From: Pedobacter punctiformis
Lineage (GTDB): Bacteria > Bacteroidota > Bacteroidia > Sphingobacteriales > Sphingobacteriaceae
DNA: 64,000 nt
Assembly: GCF_027213715.1 (NCBI RefSeq)
Contig: NZ_JAPWGM010000001.1
Location: 372,001 to 436,000 of the forward strand
Reading direction: 5' to 3'
The notes below the pieces were generated by a model. The model saw nothing but the letters and a program-made list of their open reading frames with translations, searched no databases and was not told where the DNA came from. Shown here piece after piece: positions 26,452-35,468 of this stretch. The stretch's first letter is position 1. Every line of letters begins with the position of its first letter. Both the position numbers and the translations under genes were made by a program.

Positions 26452-26559
26452 ATGAAAAAAATTATTCGAAAAATCTCGGAGAAATTATTCTTCCTCCAAA
26501 GAACGTATCATCAATTTAAATGGATTCACAGAAGGATCATGAAAACCAACAGGTATTAA
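26452..26559 (+). CDS. Possible 35-residue basic peptide
   Basis: An ATG opens a 35-codon frame, MKKIIRKISEKLFFLQRTYH and so on to NRY, with 12 Lys/Arg and only one acidic residue. It sits in the 254-nt spacer between the response regulator and the first large secreted protein. It has no Shine-Dalgarno sequence and no homologue I can name. The composition is unlike random AT-rich spacer, but the length is within chance. Confidence 0.22.
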   Translation: MKKIIRKISEKLFFLQRTYHQFKWIHRRIMKTNRY

Positions 26560-26619
26560 CCCTGATGCTTCAAATAAAATTCATCTTCAAAAAATTCAAA
26601 ATTTTTAAAATCATTTATT

Positions 26620-28671
26620 ATGAAAAGAATATTTACTACAATATTAATTTTCTGCTGCATACTAAACGTAACAGCGCAAACCCCCTTTGAAAGACCGGGA
26701 AGCCCCAATGGTGGAATAACGACAAAAGGCGGAAAAAACCCAGGTGGTAGCATGCTCCTATCTGTTGGTGGCGGTATTACAAGTCCGGGTACAGCGACAA
26801 AAAATAACGCCAACTTATCTAACTTAACTCAGTTTAGCATTGGGGCTTATGTACCTGTACTTTCTTATGGTGGAGCAAGTGGTGGCGTAATTAATAAAAC
26901 CTTTGGTATTAATGCAGGTGCAGAATATTTCAGTGGAAATAAAGATTACAATATCACCAATTATAGCCCCTATAACATAACTGGTCAAACCAACAACCCA
27001 ACAGTTGTTGCAAAAGGAACTGGCAGCCCGAAGGCAGCTGGATTTAAAACAGAGGCCGGTATACAAGCCAATTTTTCTTTTGGACAAATTACTGTTTCAC
27101 CAATTTTAAACGCGGCTTATATTAATATTAAGCAAAAGGCTTTTTCTGTGACACAAAGTAGCTCAGTCAATGGAAAAACCTATGATTATAACCTATACAG
27201 CCAAACGGAAACTAAAACCAACGGATTCGCTTTTATTCCAAAATTGCGTTTATCCTATTTTCCCGGCAGGCTTGGTTTATTTGTAGAGGGGAATTATACT
27301 ATAGGGCCAGCAATTACTAACGCAGCCACAACATTTAAACCCCAGGGTACATCCAATACACAAGGCTTTTATAACATAGATCAAATGTTAACGGGTACTA
27401 ATACAACAGCAACAAAAATAACAAAATATAATGCCATTGGTATAAATGGCGGGCTAATGCTTGCAATTGGTGGGGAGAAAAATACGGCTAGATTGAAAGG
27501 AAAAGTTATACGTATGGGTGATAAAAGCGCAGTAAGGGGAAAAAGATATTTTACTGATACTCAAAAAATAATAGATGAGCAAGATAAAACCAAAGATGCT
27601 ATAGAGGAACTGAAATTACCTGAAAATATTCAAAAAGCCATTGATGAACAAGATAGAAATGCGGTAAAAACATTTGAACATCTTAATAAACCTCAACAAA
27701 AAACTCAGTCAACCTGTAATTTTAATGTTCAAAACGTTGATATAAAATGTAATGGAAAGGATTTGCAGGGAAATAAAAAGTATTCCATTACAATTTATTA
27801 TAAAAATTCTTCTGCTATAGGTGTATCAAGTTTGGGTCATTATAGTAATCCCAATATAGAAACTACAAGTAATGGCAATTACGTGGAAATTTTACCCGGT
27901 GGCACAGCTACAATTAGTAATCTTTCTCCTGCTGTAACTGCCAAAAATTTCATTGCATCAGGAGCCACGCAAACCATAACTTTTGATTTTGTTCCTCAAT
28001 CCGGCTTTACATCATTAAACATTAAAGGACACACCATTAATGCCGGTGCTTCAGGCAATTGTGATGATCCAATATTGCTTAATCTGCCTAATTGTTGTGA
28101 ACCATGCGATCTAAATCCTATAACTGCAAATTCAGTTTCAATTAGCCAGTTAAATGCTAGTGCGGGGACCATTAATGTTGTTAATTCTATTTCCTCCCCT
28201 AACAATATAACAAGAATAGATGCAGATTTAGTGAGTGTAAAATACATTCCTGCAAATAACGATTGTATTAAATGTAATAACCTCTCTATAAACCAGAATA
28301 ATTTTGTTGGTACAAATAAAATTATCAGTTCGGGCTGGGACAATAATGGAAATCCGTCAACATATGGGGGTGGAAATTCTAACCCCATTATAACCCGGTC
28401 ATTGACCTTTAATAGTGCAAACAGTTCAGGTGTTAATCTTTCTACAGCGATTAGTATTAGTCACACTTTAGGAGTTCCACCCAATTCATGTTGTGGCGAT
28501 ACTGTAGAATTATGGATAAGATACACCGTTTGGGATAAAGATTGCCATGTCTGCGAAAAACTGGTAAGATCTACCATTTCACGCACCGGAGCTTGTGGTT
28601 CTATAAATGGTGGTGGAACAGCAAGTCCCTCTACGGCTGCCGAAACTTCTCAAATACCAACAAAACTTTAA
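26620..28671 (+). CDS. Large secreted protein: N-terminal barrel-like region, C-terminal four-cluster cysteine module
   Basis: The 683-residue protein has a signal peptide (MKRIFTTILIFCCILNVTAQ). Residues about 45-285 are strand-rich and resemble an outer-membrane beta-barrel (FSIGAYVPVLSYGGA, FIPKLRLSYFPGRLGLFVEG, INGGLMLAIGG). Residues 310-360 are helical and charged. From 365 on it is Asn/Ser-rich and beta-like, with cysteine clusters CC492-493, C549xxC552, CC624-625 and C642xxC645. The next gene has the same clusters at nearly the same spacing. No type IX C-terminal sorting domain is visible. Function is unknown; a surface or envelope structure is the best guess. Confidence 0.7.
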   Translation: MKRIFTTILIFCCILNVTAQTPFERPGSPNGGITTKGGKNPGGSMLLSVGGGITSPGTATKNNANLSNLTQFSIGAYVPVLSYGGASGGVINKTFGINAGAEYFSGNKDYNITNYSPYNITGQTNNPTVVAKGTGSPKAAGFKTEAGIQANFSFGQITVSPILNAAYINIKQKAFSVTQSSSVNGKTYDYNLYSQTETKTNGFAFIPKLRLSYFPGRLGLFVEGNYTIGPAITNAATTFKPQGTSNTQGFYNIDQMLTGTNTTATKITKYNAIGINGGLMLAIGGEKNTARLKGKVIRMGDKSAVRGKRYFTDTQKIIDEQDKTKDAIEELKLPENIQKAIDEQDRNAVKTFEHLNKPQQKTQSTCNFNVQNVDIKCNGKDLQGNKKYSITIYYKNSSAIGVSSLGHYSNPNIETTSNGNYVEILPGGTATISNLSPAVTAKNFIASGATQTITFDFVPQSGFTSLNIKGHTINAGASGNCDDPILLNLPNCCEPCDLNPITANSVSISQLNASAGTINVVNSISSPNNITRIDADLVSVKYIPANNDCIKCNNLSINQNNFVGTNKIISSGWDNNGNPSTYGGGNSNPIITRSLTFNSANSSGVNLSTAISISHTLGVPPNSCCGDTVELWIRYTVWDKDCHVCEKLVRSTISRTGACGSINGGGTASPSTAAETSQIPTKL

Positions 28672-28682
28672 ATTATAATAAG

Positions 28683-30560
28683 ATGAAAAATATAATATTC
28701 ATATTAATGCTTTGTTTTACAACAAGCTTATGTCTTGGGCAGGATTATAATAGATTAGCTGAAAGCGCAGCAAGAGAACAGAAAATAACAACCAAAGAGC
28801 TAAAAACTTTTAAAGAAAAATACATCTTATCATTAAAAAAGGCAATAAACAATAACAAATTATATCAACCGCCTCTATTAAGAGAAGCTGATATATGTGA
28901 TGATGGTGGATTTGAAATTAAGAATTTTTCTAATTGGACCTGGAAAATGGTAGATAATAGAAAGGTTGGTAATGCAATTGTATTTAATGCTAATGAAAGT
29001 GGCACAGGCACATTACACACTTCTGCAATCACATCCACAACAGCACTTTCACAATGGGAAATTGTTTCAACTGGTTACGATGATTTATTTCCGGCATTAC
29101 CAAAAGTTCACTCAGGAAACAGGGCTCTTAAATTAGGAAGAAAAGAAGGAACAGGTATTTTACCTTATTGTAGTGCAGAATCTATAGATAAAACTGTTAC
29201 AATTACAGCCGCTAATTCACAACTCACTTTTTGGTATGCCTTAGTACTACAAGACCCTTTCACAAGTGCAAATTCACATACTGCTGGCCAGGCTCCTGCC
29301 TTTGGAGTGAGGGTAAAATCGGGATCAACCTCCTATGTTCCTATATTACCTGCTATAACAGGTGCATCAACAACACCCATTGAAGCACTTAATAATCCTT
29401 TTCTTTTAAGTGGAATGCCACCTCCGTACACAGAATCAATTGCAATGAGGCCATGGACTTGTGGAAGAGTTGATTTATCGGGATATATAGGACAAACCAT
29501 TACAATAGAGTTTATTGTTAACGACTGCACTCATGCCGGACATTTTGGCTATGCCTATTTAGATGATATTTGCATGGGATGCCAAAATTCTGATATGGGA
29601 GATGCAAGTTTACAAGCAATTTCGAAAGACTGTGGACCAAGTGCTTCAGTATCTGGCTCATATTCTTTACCTCATAATTCTACCAGTGCAGGTACATTAA
29701 CATCATTGCAAGCATCGCTTTATCAAAATGGCCTTCCTGTTACTGGTCAAACAGTACAAATTCCGTCAGGTAATATCAATACGGTGACTAAAACTTTTTC
29801 ATTCCCGATGTCACTGTTCAGCAGCGTTCCAGCGGGAAATTATGATATTGTAATTAAGGCAACTTTCCTGTTTTTAGCTAATCCTATCGTTACTACTTCT
29901 ACTAACAGTGGTGTAATTGCAGGCATAAATAATGATTGGAAGTCAATTTGCCAGGTAAATTCTTGCTGTCAAAACACCTTAAAAATGGTAACTCCTGTAT
30001 CTGTACCGCCCAGTTATCCCTATAACGGAGGAACTTATAGCGTAGAATACTATAATATTACAGCCCCTTCAAATGTCCCTATTACCGAAATAAAAGTAGA
30101 AGTTACCAGTTTTGAGTGGTTAGATGGCCTTGAAGACTGTAAACAATGTCAGATAAGAACCAGTAACCTTGGTTCCATTTTTGGAGGAGTAAGTGTTGGA
30201 GGAGTTTTAAATGGTCCCGCCATTCAACCCTATGGAAATGGTACCGCAATTACCTCTAATAATAACGAAGTGATATTTTCATTTCCTAATGGTAAAATTT
30301 TAAATGCAGGAGATTATTTGAGGTTAACTTATATTTTACCTCCTGAGAAGAATTTATCATGTTGCCAGACAAAAGCAAGGGTATGCCGAAAAATTACCTG
30401 GAGAGATATTAATTGTAATTACTGTGAAGTTTATGATTGTTCGACTATTGATTTAAAGAATAAATCAGAATTGAAACCAGGCGCTCCCTTACCAGATCTT
30501 TTAATGCTTTATCTAAATTCTAGAGGAATTTTCGCAACTGGACATGCTGATGGATTTTAA
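28683..30560 (+). CDS. Large secreted protein: jelly-roll-like domain plus four-cluster cysteine module
   Basis: I start at 28683, where a signal peptide begins (MKNIIFILMLCFTTSLCLGQ); an upstream frame back to 28542 only overlaps the previous gene. The 625-residue product has a short helical stretch (25-65) and a domain (70-300) resembling a MAM/lectin-like jelly roll (CDDGGFEIKNFSNWTW, LTFWYALVLQ, HFGYAYLDDICMGC). After a beta-rich middle, cysteine clusters sit at CC428-429, C486xxC489, CC560-561 and C578xxC581. These mirror the upstream protein within one residue per interval. The 11-nt gap indicates co-transcription. No sorting domain or enzyme motif is seen. Confidence 0.7.
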   Translation: MKNIIFILMLCFTTSLCLGQDYNRLAESAAREQKITTKELKTFKEKYILSLKKAINNNKLYQPPLLREADICDDGGFEIKNFSNWTWKMVDNRKVGNAIVFNANESGTGTLHTSAITSTTALSQWEIVSTGYDDLFPALPKVHSGNRALKLGRKEGTGILPYCSAESIDKTVTITAANSQLTFWYALVLQDPFTSANSHTAGQAPAFGVRVKSGSTSYVPILPAITGASTTPIEALNNPFLLSGMPPPYTESIAMRPWTCGRVDLSGYIGQTITIEFIVNDCTHAGHFGYAYLDDICMGCQNSDMGDASLQAISKDCGPSASVSGSYSLPHNSTSAGTLTSLQASLYQNGLPVTGQTVQIPSGNINTVTKTFSFPMSLFSSVPAGNYDIVIKATFLFLANPIVTTSTNSGVIAGINNDWKSICQVNSCCQNTLKMVTPVSVPPSYPYNGGTYSVEYYNITAPSNVPITEIKVEVTSFEWLDGLEDCKQCQIRTSNLGSIFGGVSVGGVLNGPAIQPYGNGTAITSNNNEVIFSFPNGKILNAGDYLRLTYILPPEKNLSCCQTKARVCRKITWRDINCNYCEVYDCSTIDLKNKSELKPGAPLPDLLMLYLNSRGIFATGHADGF

Positions 30561-30573
30561 GCTGTTTTAATCT

Positions 30574-30613
30574 AACCAGAAACCTGGCACCATATAGCTG
30601 GGTTTCTGGTTTT
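30574..30613 (+). terminator. Terminator closing the secreted-protein pair
   Basis: A perfect 11-bp stem (AACCAGAAACC at 30574-30584 with GGTTTCTGGTT at 30601-30611) lies 14 nt after the stop codon. Only a short T-run follows. It touches the stop of the convergent permease gene. Confidence 0.75.
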
Positions 30614-31754
30614 AAACCGTTACATTTTGCCCTTTAACGTCAAAAGCATCACGCAAACCGATGGCCAAAACATTAAAGGCATAAACCGTAAACATAATGG
30701 CTAAGCCTGGTAAAACGGCTAAATAAGCTGCATCCATAATAATATAGCCGTAGTGTTCTTTAATCATACCACCCCAGCTTGGCATCGGAGGTTGTGCACC
30801 AAAACCTAAAAAGCTTAATCCGGTTTCCAACAAAATGGCTGAAGCAAAATTAGAAGAGGCTACCACTAAAATTGGTCCCGCAATATTGGGTAAAATGTGT
30901 TTTATAATGGTTCGTGAAGTACTAAAACCTAAAGCCCTTGAAGCCTCTACAAACTCTACTTCTTTTAAACCCATCACCTGGCCTCTAACCAGTCTTGCTA
31001 CATCAACCCAGGTAGATAAACCTACAGCGATAAAGATTTGCCAAAAGCCTTTTCCCAGGGCAAAAGAAATTGCTATAACCAATAATAGCGATGGAAGCGA
31101 CCAAACCACATTCATAAACCAGCTGATTGCGGCATCTACCCTACCACCAAAATACCCGGCAATGGCACCTAAACTTACCCCAATAAATAACGAAATTAAT
31201 ACAGCCATAAGGCCAACAGATAAAGAAACCCGGATACCTAAAATTAAACGGCTTAACAGGTCTCTTCCATAAATATCTGTTCCTAAAAGAAATTTTTGGT
31301 TGTATATATTATGTTGCTCAAAAAGCGTTTGGGTATTGCCCAATTTTGAAGGCAGCATACAGTTACTGCATAATTCTCTAAGATCGTATTTGGTTTCTTC
31401 TGCCTTTTCATCTTCACCAATATATTCACGAACCAGTACCTGATCGTTTACAATTCGCCAGGAAGTAATTGGAATGCTTTTAAAATTTGGTTCCCGTCCA
31501 TAAAACATTCTTTCAAAAAAACCAGCTTCTTTCACTTTATCATTTTTACTGATGATGAGGAATTGAAAAGACCTGCCCGGTTTTTTATTGCTGAGTTGCA
31601 GATGCATTACATTTGCATTAGGAGAATCATCAGGCATAATCAGATAGCCTAAAATACCCATCAGCATTAATAGCAGAATAAATATAAGACCCGCAAAAGC
31701 GAATTTATTCCGCTTAAACTTTAACCAAACTTTTTTTGATGGGCTATTATCCAT
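30612..31754 (-). CDS. ABC transporter permease, OppC/DppC type
   Basis: The 380-residue inner-membrane protein has an N-terminal membrane segment after WLKFKRNKFAFAGLIFILLL and a long periplasmic insert (about residues 45-150). The permease core begins at FLLGTDIYGRDLLSRLILGI, the hallmark of OppC/DppC subunits. The ATPase-coupling loop (EAA motif) is EASRALGFSTSRTIIKHILP. Such subunits normally pair with an OppB-type permease and ATPases for peptide or nickel uptake, none of which lies here. Its ATG overlaps the stop of the GT2 gene by one base, so it is translationally coupled to that envelope operon. Confidence 0.9.
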   Translation of the reverse strand: MDNSPSKKVWLKFKRNKFAFAGLIFILLLMLMGILGYLIMPDDSPNANVMHLQLSNKKPGRSFQFLIISKNDKVKEAGFFERMFYGREPNFKSIPITSWRIVNDQVLVREYIGEDEKAEETKYDLRELCSNCMLPSKLGNTQTLFEQHNIYNQKFLLGTDIYGRDLLSRLILGIRVSLSVGLMAVLISLFIGVSLGAIAGYFGGRVDAAISWFMNVVWSLPSLLLVIAISFALGKGFWQIFIAVGLSTWVDVARLVRGQVMGLKEVEFVEASRALGFSTSRTIIKHILPNIAGPILVVASSNFASAILLETGLSFLGFGAQPPMPSWGGMIKEHYGYIIMDAAYLAVLPGLAIMFTVYAFNVLAIGLRDAFDVKGQNVTV

Positions 31755-32890
31755 TATCTAACCATCCTGCCTTTCCAGTTGTATTTTCCGCTATTTCCGG
31801 CAATGCCGATGTAGACCATGTATAAGATATGCAGTACATTTAAAACAGGAATTAAAATCAATAACTTTCTTCTTCTGGCAAATCCGGTTACATCCCATAA
31901 AAATAAGGTTTCTAAAAACATTTTTACGATCAATTGCCAGAAAACAACAGGTAAAAATCCGGTGATAAATAATCCGATGACAAAATTAGCCAGCATACTT
32001 ACATTAAAAAGCCAGATTAATACGCCCAGCACAATAATGCCTTTGTTTTTATAACGGGTACTTTTAGATGCCCAGCGTCTTCTTTGCTGGATAAATGCAT
32101 TTAAATTTTCTTTGGCATGCGTATACACAATAGCCTCTCTGTTTTTAAGAAAACCAATGCGGTCAGGGTATTTAGAAGCTATTTTGTGCAGCAACAATTC
32201 ATCATCTCCAGAAGCCAGATCATCGATTCCTTTAAATCCACCTACCTCATAAAAGGTTTCTTTTTCGTAGGCAAGGTTGGCTCCATTACAGGTAGAAGGC
32301 TGTTTATTTCCAATGGTAGATGCTCCAAGACCGATTAAATACAGAAATTCCAGAGATTGCAATCTTTCAAAAAAACTTTTTTCTTCAAAATAAGCAACCG
32401 GCGAAGAAATCATTTTATATCCTTTTTCTTCATATAAACCAACAACCGTTTCCAGCCATTTCGGTCCCATCCGGCAGTCTGCATCGGTTGTAATAATTAA
32501 ATCTCCTTTACAGGTACTGATTGCGGTTTGAATGGCTTTCTTTTTATAAGAATTTAATGCCCGGTCTTCGTTTAATTTAATGAGTTGTACGTTCCGGCTG
32601 GCATAACTTAAAACAATTTCAGCCGTACGATCTGTAGAATGGTCATCAATAATAACAATTTCTGTCAGGTCTTTTGGATACCCCTGCGCAAGCAAATCCT
32701 CAATGGTTTTGGCAATTTTATCTTCCTCGTCACGGGCAGCAACAATAATGGATACCCTGGTTTTTGGTTCATTATTTTGTGACTGAAAATAAATGAGTTT
32801 ATGCCAGCCACGGATAAAGCTGATCACTAAAAAACCATAAATTAAGGTTAATGCAGCGGAAAGTAGACTAATTAGATTTAAGATTGCCAA
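31754..32890 (-). CDS. Membrane-bound family 2 glycosyltransferase
   Basis: The 378-residue protein starts with a membrane helix and continues with a GT-A domain: RVSIIVAARDEEDKIAKTI, IVIIDDHSTDRTAEIV, LIITTDADCRMGPKWLE (the DxD-type metal site is DAD), GANLAYEKETFYEVGGF, and the RRRWASKS segment (Q-x2-RW-like) that marks processive or polyprenyl-linked GT2 enzymes. Two or three C-terminal helices follow. It probably builds a surface glycan or glycolipid in the inner membrane; the sugar is unknown. It overlaps the flippase-like gene upstream by 23 nt and the permease downstream by 1 nt. Confidence 0.9.
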   Translation of the reverse strand: MAILNLISLLSAALTLIYGFLVISFIRGWHKLIYFQSQNNEPKTRVSIIVAARDEEDKIAKTIEDLLAQGYPKDLTEIVIIDDHSTDRTAEIVLSYASRNVQLIKLNEDRALNSYKKKAIQTAISTCKGDLIITTDADCRMGPKWLETVVGLYEEKGYKMISSPVAYFEEKSFFERLQSLEFLYLIGLGASTIGNKQPSTCNGANLAYEKETFYEVGGFKGIDDLASGDDELLLHKIASKYPDRIGFLKNREAIVYTHAKENLNAFIQQRRRWASKSTRYKNKGIIVLGVLIWLFNVSMLANFVIGLFITGFLPVVFWQLIVKMFLETLFLWDVTGFARRRKLLILIPVLNVLHILYMVYIGIAGNSGKYNWKGRMVR

Positions 32891-33866
32891 AAAAGTTAAG
32901 TTTAAAAACGAAATAAGTGCCTAATATAGCAGGAATTATAATATTTATGAGCCAAATGCTCGCTGTACATGCAATAACCGCCGCATGCTGATCGGTAATG
33001 TGTTTAAATAACTCTACGGCGGTTACGCTCCGGATCCCTACATCGAACAAATCTAAGGATGGTAGCGCAGACTGAATCAGAAACAAAATACAAATCATCA
33101 TTACAATATCTGCATGGTGCAATCCAGGAACCAGCCAGACAAAGAGAATAAAATACTGAGAACTAAACACCAGATAACGGGCAAAACAGTAAGCCAGTAT
33201 TTTAAGAAGTTCGGCTTTTTTATATCTCGCCAGTACGCTGTAAAATTTCTTATATTTTCGGGTAAATTTTATAGATAAAAGGATCCCGTTAAGCCATTTG
33301 ATATTGAAATAAAATACAATAAAAAAGAAGCAAAAAGCAATGGCCAGTATCACAATGGCACTAAAAAACAAGGGATCAACGGGAATAAAGCGGTGCACAA
33401 AAAAACATGCCGCTATAGCCCCAAATACATTGGTTAAAACCATTTGCCCGATATTACCAACAGCCATGGCCACTACACCGATAATGCGGCGTTTTGGAGA
33501 TAAGAAAAATACCCTGCCGCCATATTCGCCCAAACGATTGGGGGTAAAAATGGCTAGTGTTAACCCGCAAAAAACAGATTCTATTGCCCGCCACAAAGAA
33601 ATTTTTTCTATATGGCTCATCAATCTTTTCCACTTTACAGCTTCTAAAAACCAGTTAAAAAGCATCAGCAAAACAACTACCCCAATAACCAGGCTTATTT
33701 CTACTGTTCCAATATTATGCAGCAGTTCGGCAAAATTATTCAGGTTTTTATTTGCAACCAGCTTATGATAAATAAACCAGAACGCAAATACAACGATTGC
33801 TGCTTTTATTAGAATTGAAAGTATTTTTTTATTCCTGTCCGTCAAGATTATCTTTTTAGTTTGCAA
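32868..33866 (-). CDS. Lysylphosphatidylglycerol synthetase-TM/flippase-like membrane protein (AglD/UPF0104)
   Basis: The 332-residue protein has about eight membrane segments and the family pattern NWFLEAVKWKRLMSHIEKIS, GLTLAIFTPNRLGEYGGRVF and a later ILFLIQSALPSLDLFDVGIR segment. Homologues form the flippase/transporter half of MprF or stand alone beside glycosyltransferases, where lipid or glycolipid flipping is proposed. No ATG is available: TTG at 33866 or TTG at 33845 must be the start. It is first in an overlapping three-gene operon with a GT2 enzyme and an OppC-like permease, and diverges from ruvC. Confidence 0.85.
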   Translation of the reverse strand: MQTKKIILTDRNKKILSILIKAAIVVFAFWFIYHKLVANKNLNNFAELLHNIGTVEISLVIGVVVLLMLFNWFLEAVKWKRLMSHIEKISLWRAIESVFCGLTLAIFTPNRLGEYGGRVFFLSPKRRIIGVVAMAVGNIGQMVLTNVFGAIAACFFVHRFIPVDPLFFSAIVILAIAFCFFFIVFYFNIKWLNGILLSIKFTRKYKKFYSVLARYKKAELLKILAYCFARYLVFSSQYFILFVWLVPGLHHADIVMMICILFLIQSALPSLDLFDVGIRSVTAVELFKHITDQHAAVIACTASIWLINIIIPAILGTYFVFKLNFFGNLKSN

Positions 33867-33886
33867 ATATGCTTAATATTGCTGTA

Positions 33887-34474
33887 ATGTTGAACGAAAA
33901 AAAGGAACGGATCATTATGGGCATAGACCCCGGTACGGCGGTAATGGGTTATGGCGTAATTTTGGAGAAAGGAAATAAGACCGAATTATTAAGCTTGGGT
34001 GTGGTTAAAATGACACATCTGGATGATCCATTTTTAAAACTTCAACGGATATTTGAAAAAACAGTTGTTTTAATTGACCAATACAAACCGGATGTTTTAG
34101 CCATTGAAGCGCCTTTTTACGGCAAAAACATACAGGTGCTTTTAAAATTAGGGCGTGCGCAGGGAATTGCGATAGCGGCTGCCCTGTCCAGAAATATCTC
34201 CGTTACCGAATATTCTCCCCGAAAGATTAAACAATCCATTACAGGCAGCGGCAATGCGACTAAAGAGCAGGTTGCGGCAATGTTGCAAAGGTTATTGAAC
34301 TTTAAAGAAACCCCGGAATTTTTAGATGCTACCGATGGTTTAGCGGTTGCAGTTTGTCATTCTTTTCAAAAGATAACCTCCGGCGGCAAATCCAAAACCT
34401 ATTCTGGTTGGGAATCTTTTGTGAGTGATAATAAAACCAAGGTTAAAGGTTTGGCAGCTAAAGTTAAAAAGTAA
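33887..34474 (+). CDS. ruvC: Crossover junction endodeoxyribonuclease RuvC
   Basis: RuvC resolves Holliday junctions with the RuvAB branch-migration complex. The RNase H-like active site is complete: Asp in IIMGIDPGTAVMGYGV, Glu in DVLAIEAPFYGKN, and Asp residues in EFLDATDGLAVAVCH, with SPRKIKQSITGSGNATKEQV between. I prefer the Met at 33887 (MLNEKKERIIMGID), which gives the usual short N-terminus. ATG at 33869 is also open. A Lys-rich tail of about 30 residues follows the core. It is divergent from the flippase-like gene, almost abutting it. Confidence 0.95.
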   Translation: MLNEKKERIIMGIDPGTAVMGYGVILEKGNKTELLSLGVVKMTHLDDPFLKLQRIFEKTVVLIDQYKPDVLAIEAPFYGKNIQVLLKLGRAQGIAIAAALSRNISVTEYSPRKIKQSITGSGNATKEQVAAMLQRLLNFKETPEFLDATDGLAVAVCHSFQKITSGGKSKTYSGWESFVSDNKTKVKGLAAKVKK

Positions 34475-34499
34475 AATTATTAAAATGATTATTACGAAG

Positions 34500-34556
34500 T
34501 ACAAGACAACCTTAATGTGCTTTTATATATAAGCCCTTAATAAAGATTGCCTTGTA
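34500..34556. terminator. Interrupted hairpin between ruvC and the DUF4349 gene
   Basis: TACAAGACAACCTT (34500-34513) pairs with the complementary segment ending at 34556, with two mismatches, around an AT-rich loop that holds a smaller GCTT/AAGC stem. T-tracts are weak; a probable bidirectional terminator. Confidence 0.4.
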
Positions 34557-34580
34557 TCCGCAATGATGGAAAATTTAATA

Positions 34581-35468
34581 TTACCGAGGATTATTATCTA
34601 TTAAATCTTTTGTAGCGGCTTCTACAGCAAGTTTATTTTTCCTGATAAAATATTTGATGATAAAGAATGTGGCGACACCCAACACAACCAGCATCCATAA
34701 ATTGGAAACCGCAATGATGATTTCTTTAAAAATTGTCCATCCGTTTACAATGCCCAGCCAAAGTCTTTTCCCAAAGGCCGGACGGTAATCGTATAAATTA
34801 TCGTTGGCTACAATCATGGTTTTAACTGTATTGTCCTGATAAAAGTTAAGGGTAATGGTACTGAATTTTACCCGGCTATCGATTTGTACATTCTCAACTT
34901 TTTTATCTACGTAATCATCTTTGATGGTCAGAGCAGATTCGACATTTGCACTTTTTTTATTGGCAACTTTGTTGATTCTGGTTATTGCATCCACCCGGTT
35001 TTGAGCTTTTAGCCTGTTGGATAAATAAGTAATGCTTTGATCATCCATTTTCATGGACTGATGATCGACAAAGACCGCCATTTTTGCAATTGTATTGGTA
35101 AAATCGTCAAGTTTTTCAGAAGGAACTTTTGCAACTAAATAGCCATCGGTACGATACGAAGTAATTTCTTTTAAAGAATCTGTTGACTCTTTTACCTTAT
35201 CTGTTTCCTGAATGTTGCTTTCGATGGAAAACTCGGCAACAGTACCACCTTCGCTTTTTATGGCTGCACTTAACTGTTCTTTTGTGTTCTGAACATCTTT
35301 GACTCTAAACCGCATATCTGCAGTTTTAATAATTTTAGGTGCTGCGGTATCCGCTGAAACCGTATCAGCAACTTCAGCCTTTTCAGCACTTGCGTAATCT
35401 GCTTTTTGGCTGTTTTGGCAGCCAAAAAAAGTTACAACTATGGCAATAGCAATAATATTCCTTTTCAT
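34581..35468 (-). CDS. DUF4349 domain lipoprotein
   Basis: The 295-residue protein has a lipobox-type signal (IAIAIVVTFFGCQNS, lipidated C17), then the DUF4349 body: KTADMRFRVKDVQNTKEQLS, a VAKVPSEKLDDFTNTI segment, RLKAQNRVDAITRINKVANK and FSTITLNFYQ. A C-terminal membrane helix (AVSNLWMLVVLGVATFFIIK) is followed by a basic tail. Both a lipid anchor and a membrane helix are therefore predicted. The family is common in Bacteroidota and Firmicutes; its function is unknown. Confidence 0.88.
   Translation of the reverse strand: MKRNIIAIAIVVTFFGCQNSQKADYASAEKAEVADTVSADTAAPKIIKTADMRFRVKDVQNTKEQLSAAIKSEGGTVAEFSIESNIQETDKVKESTDSLKEITSYRTDGYLVAKVPSEKLDDFTNTIAKMAVFVDHQSMKMDDQSITYLSNRLKAQNRVDAITRINKVANKKSANVESALTIKDDYVDKKVENVQIDSRVKFSTITLNFYQDNTVKTMIVANDNLYDYRPAFGKRLWLGIVNGWTIFKEIIIAVSNLWMLVVLGVATFFIIKYFIRKNKLAVEAATKDLIDNNPR

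Noticed and set aside
28542..28682. Upstream extension of the second large secreted protein
   Set aside because: It overlaps the end of the previous gene in another frame and would bury the signal peptide. 28683 is the natural start.
26620..30560. Type IX secretion cargo
   Set aside because: Neither large secreted protein ends in a recognisable type A or B C-terminal sorting domain, so I do not claim export by type IX.
21720..30560. Integrated mobile element
   Set aside because: The block is AT-rich and accessory-looking but has no integrase, transposase, flanking repeat or tRNA target, so horizontal transfer is not claimed.
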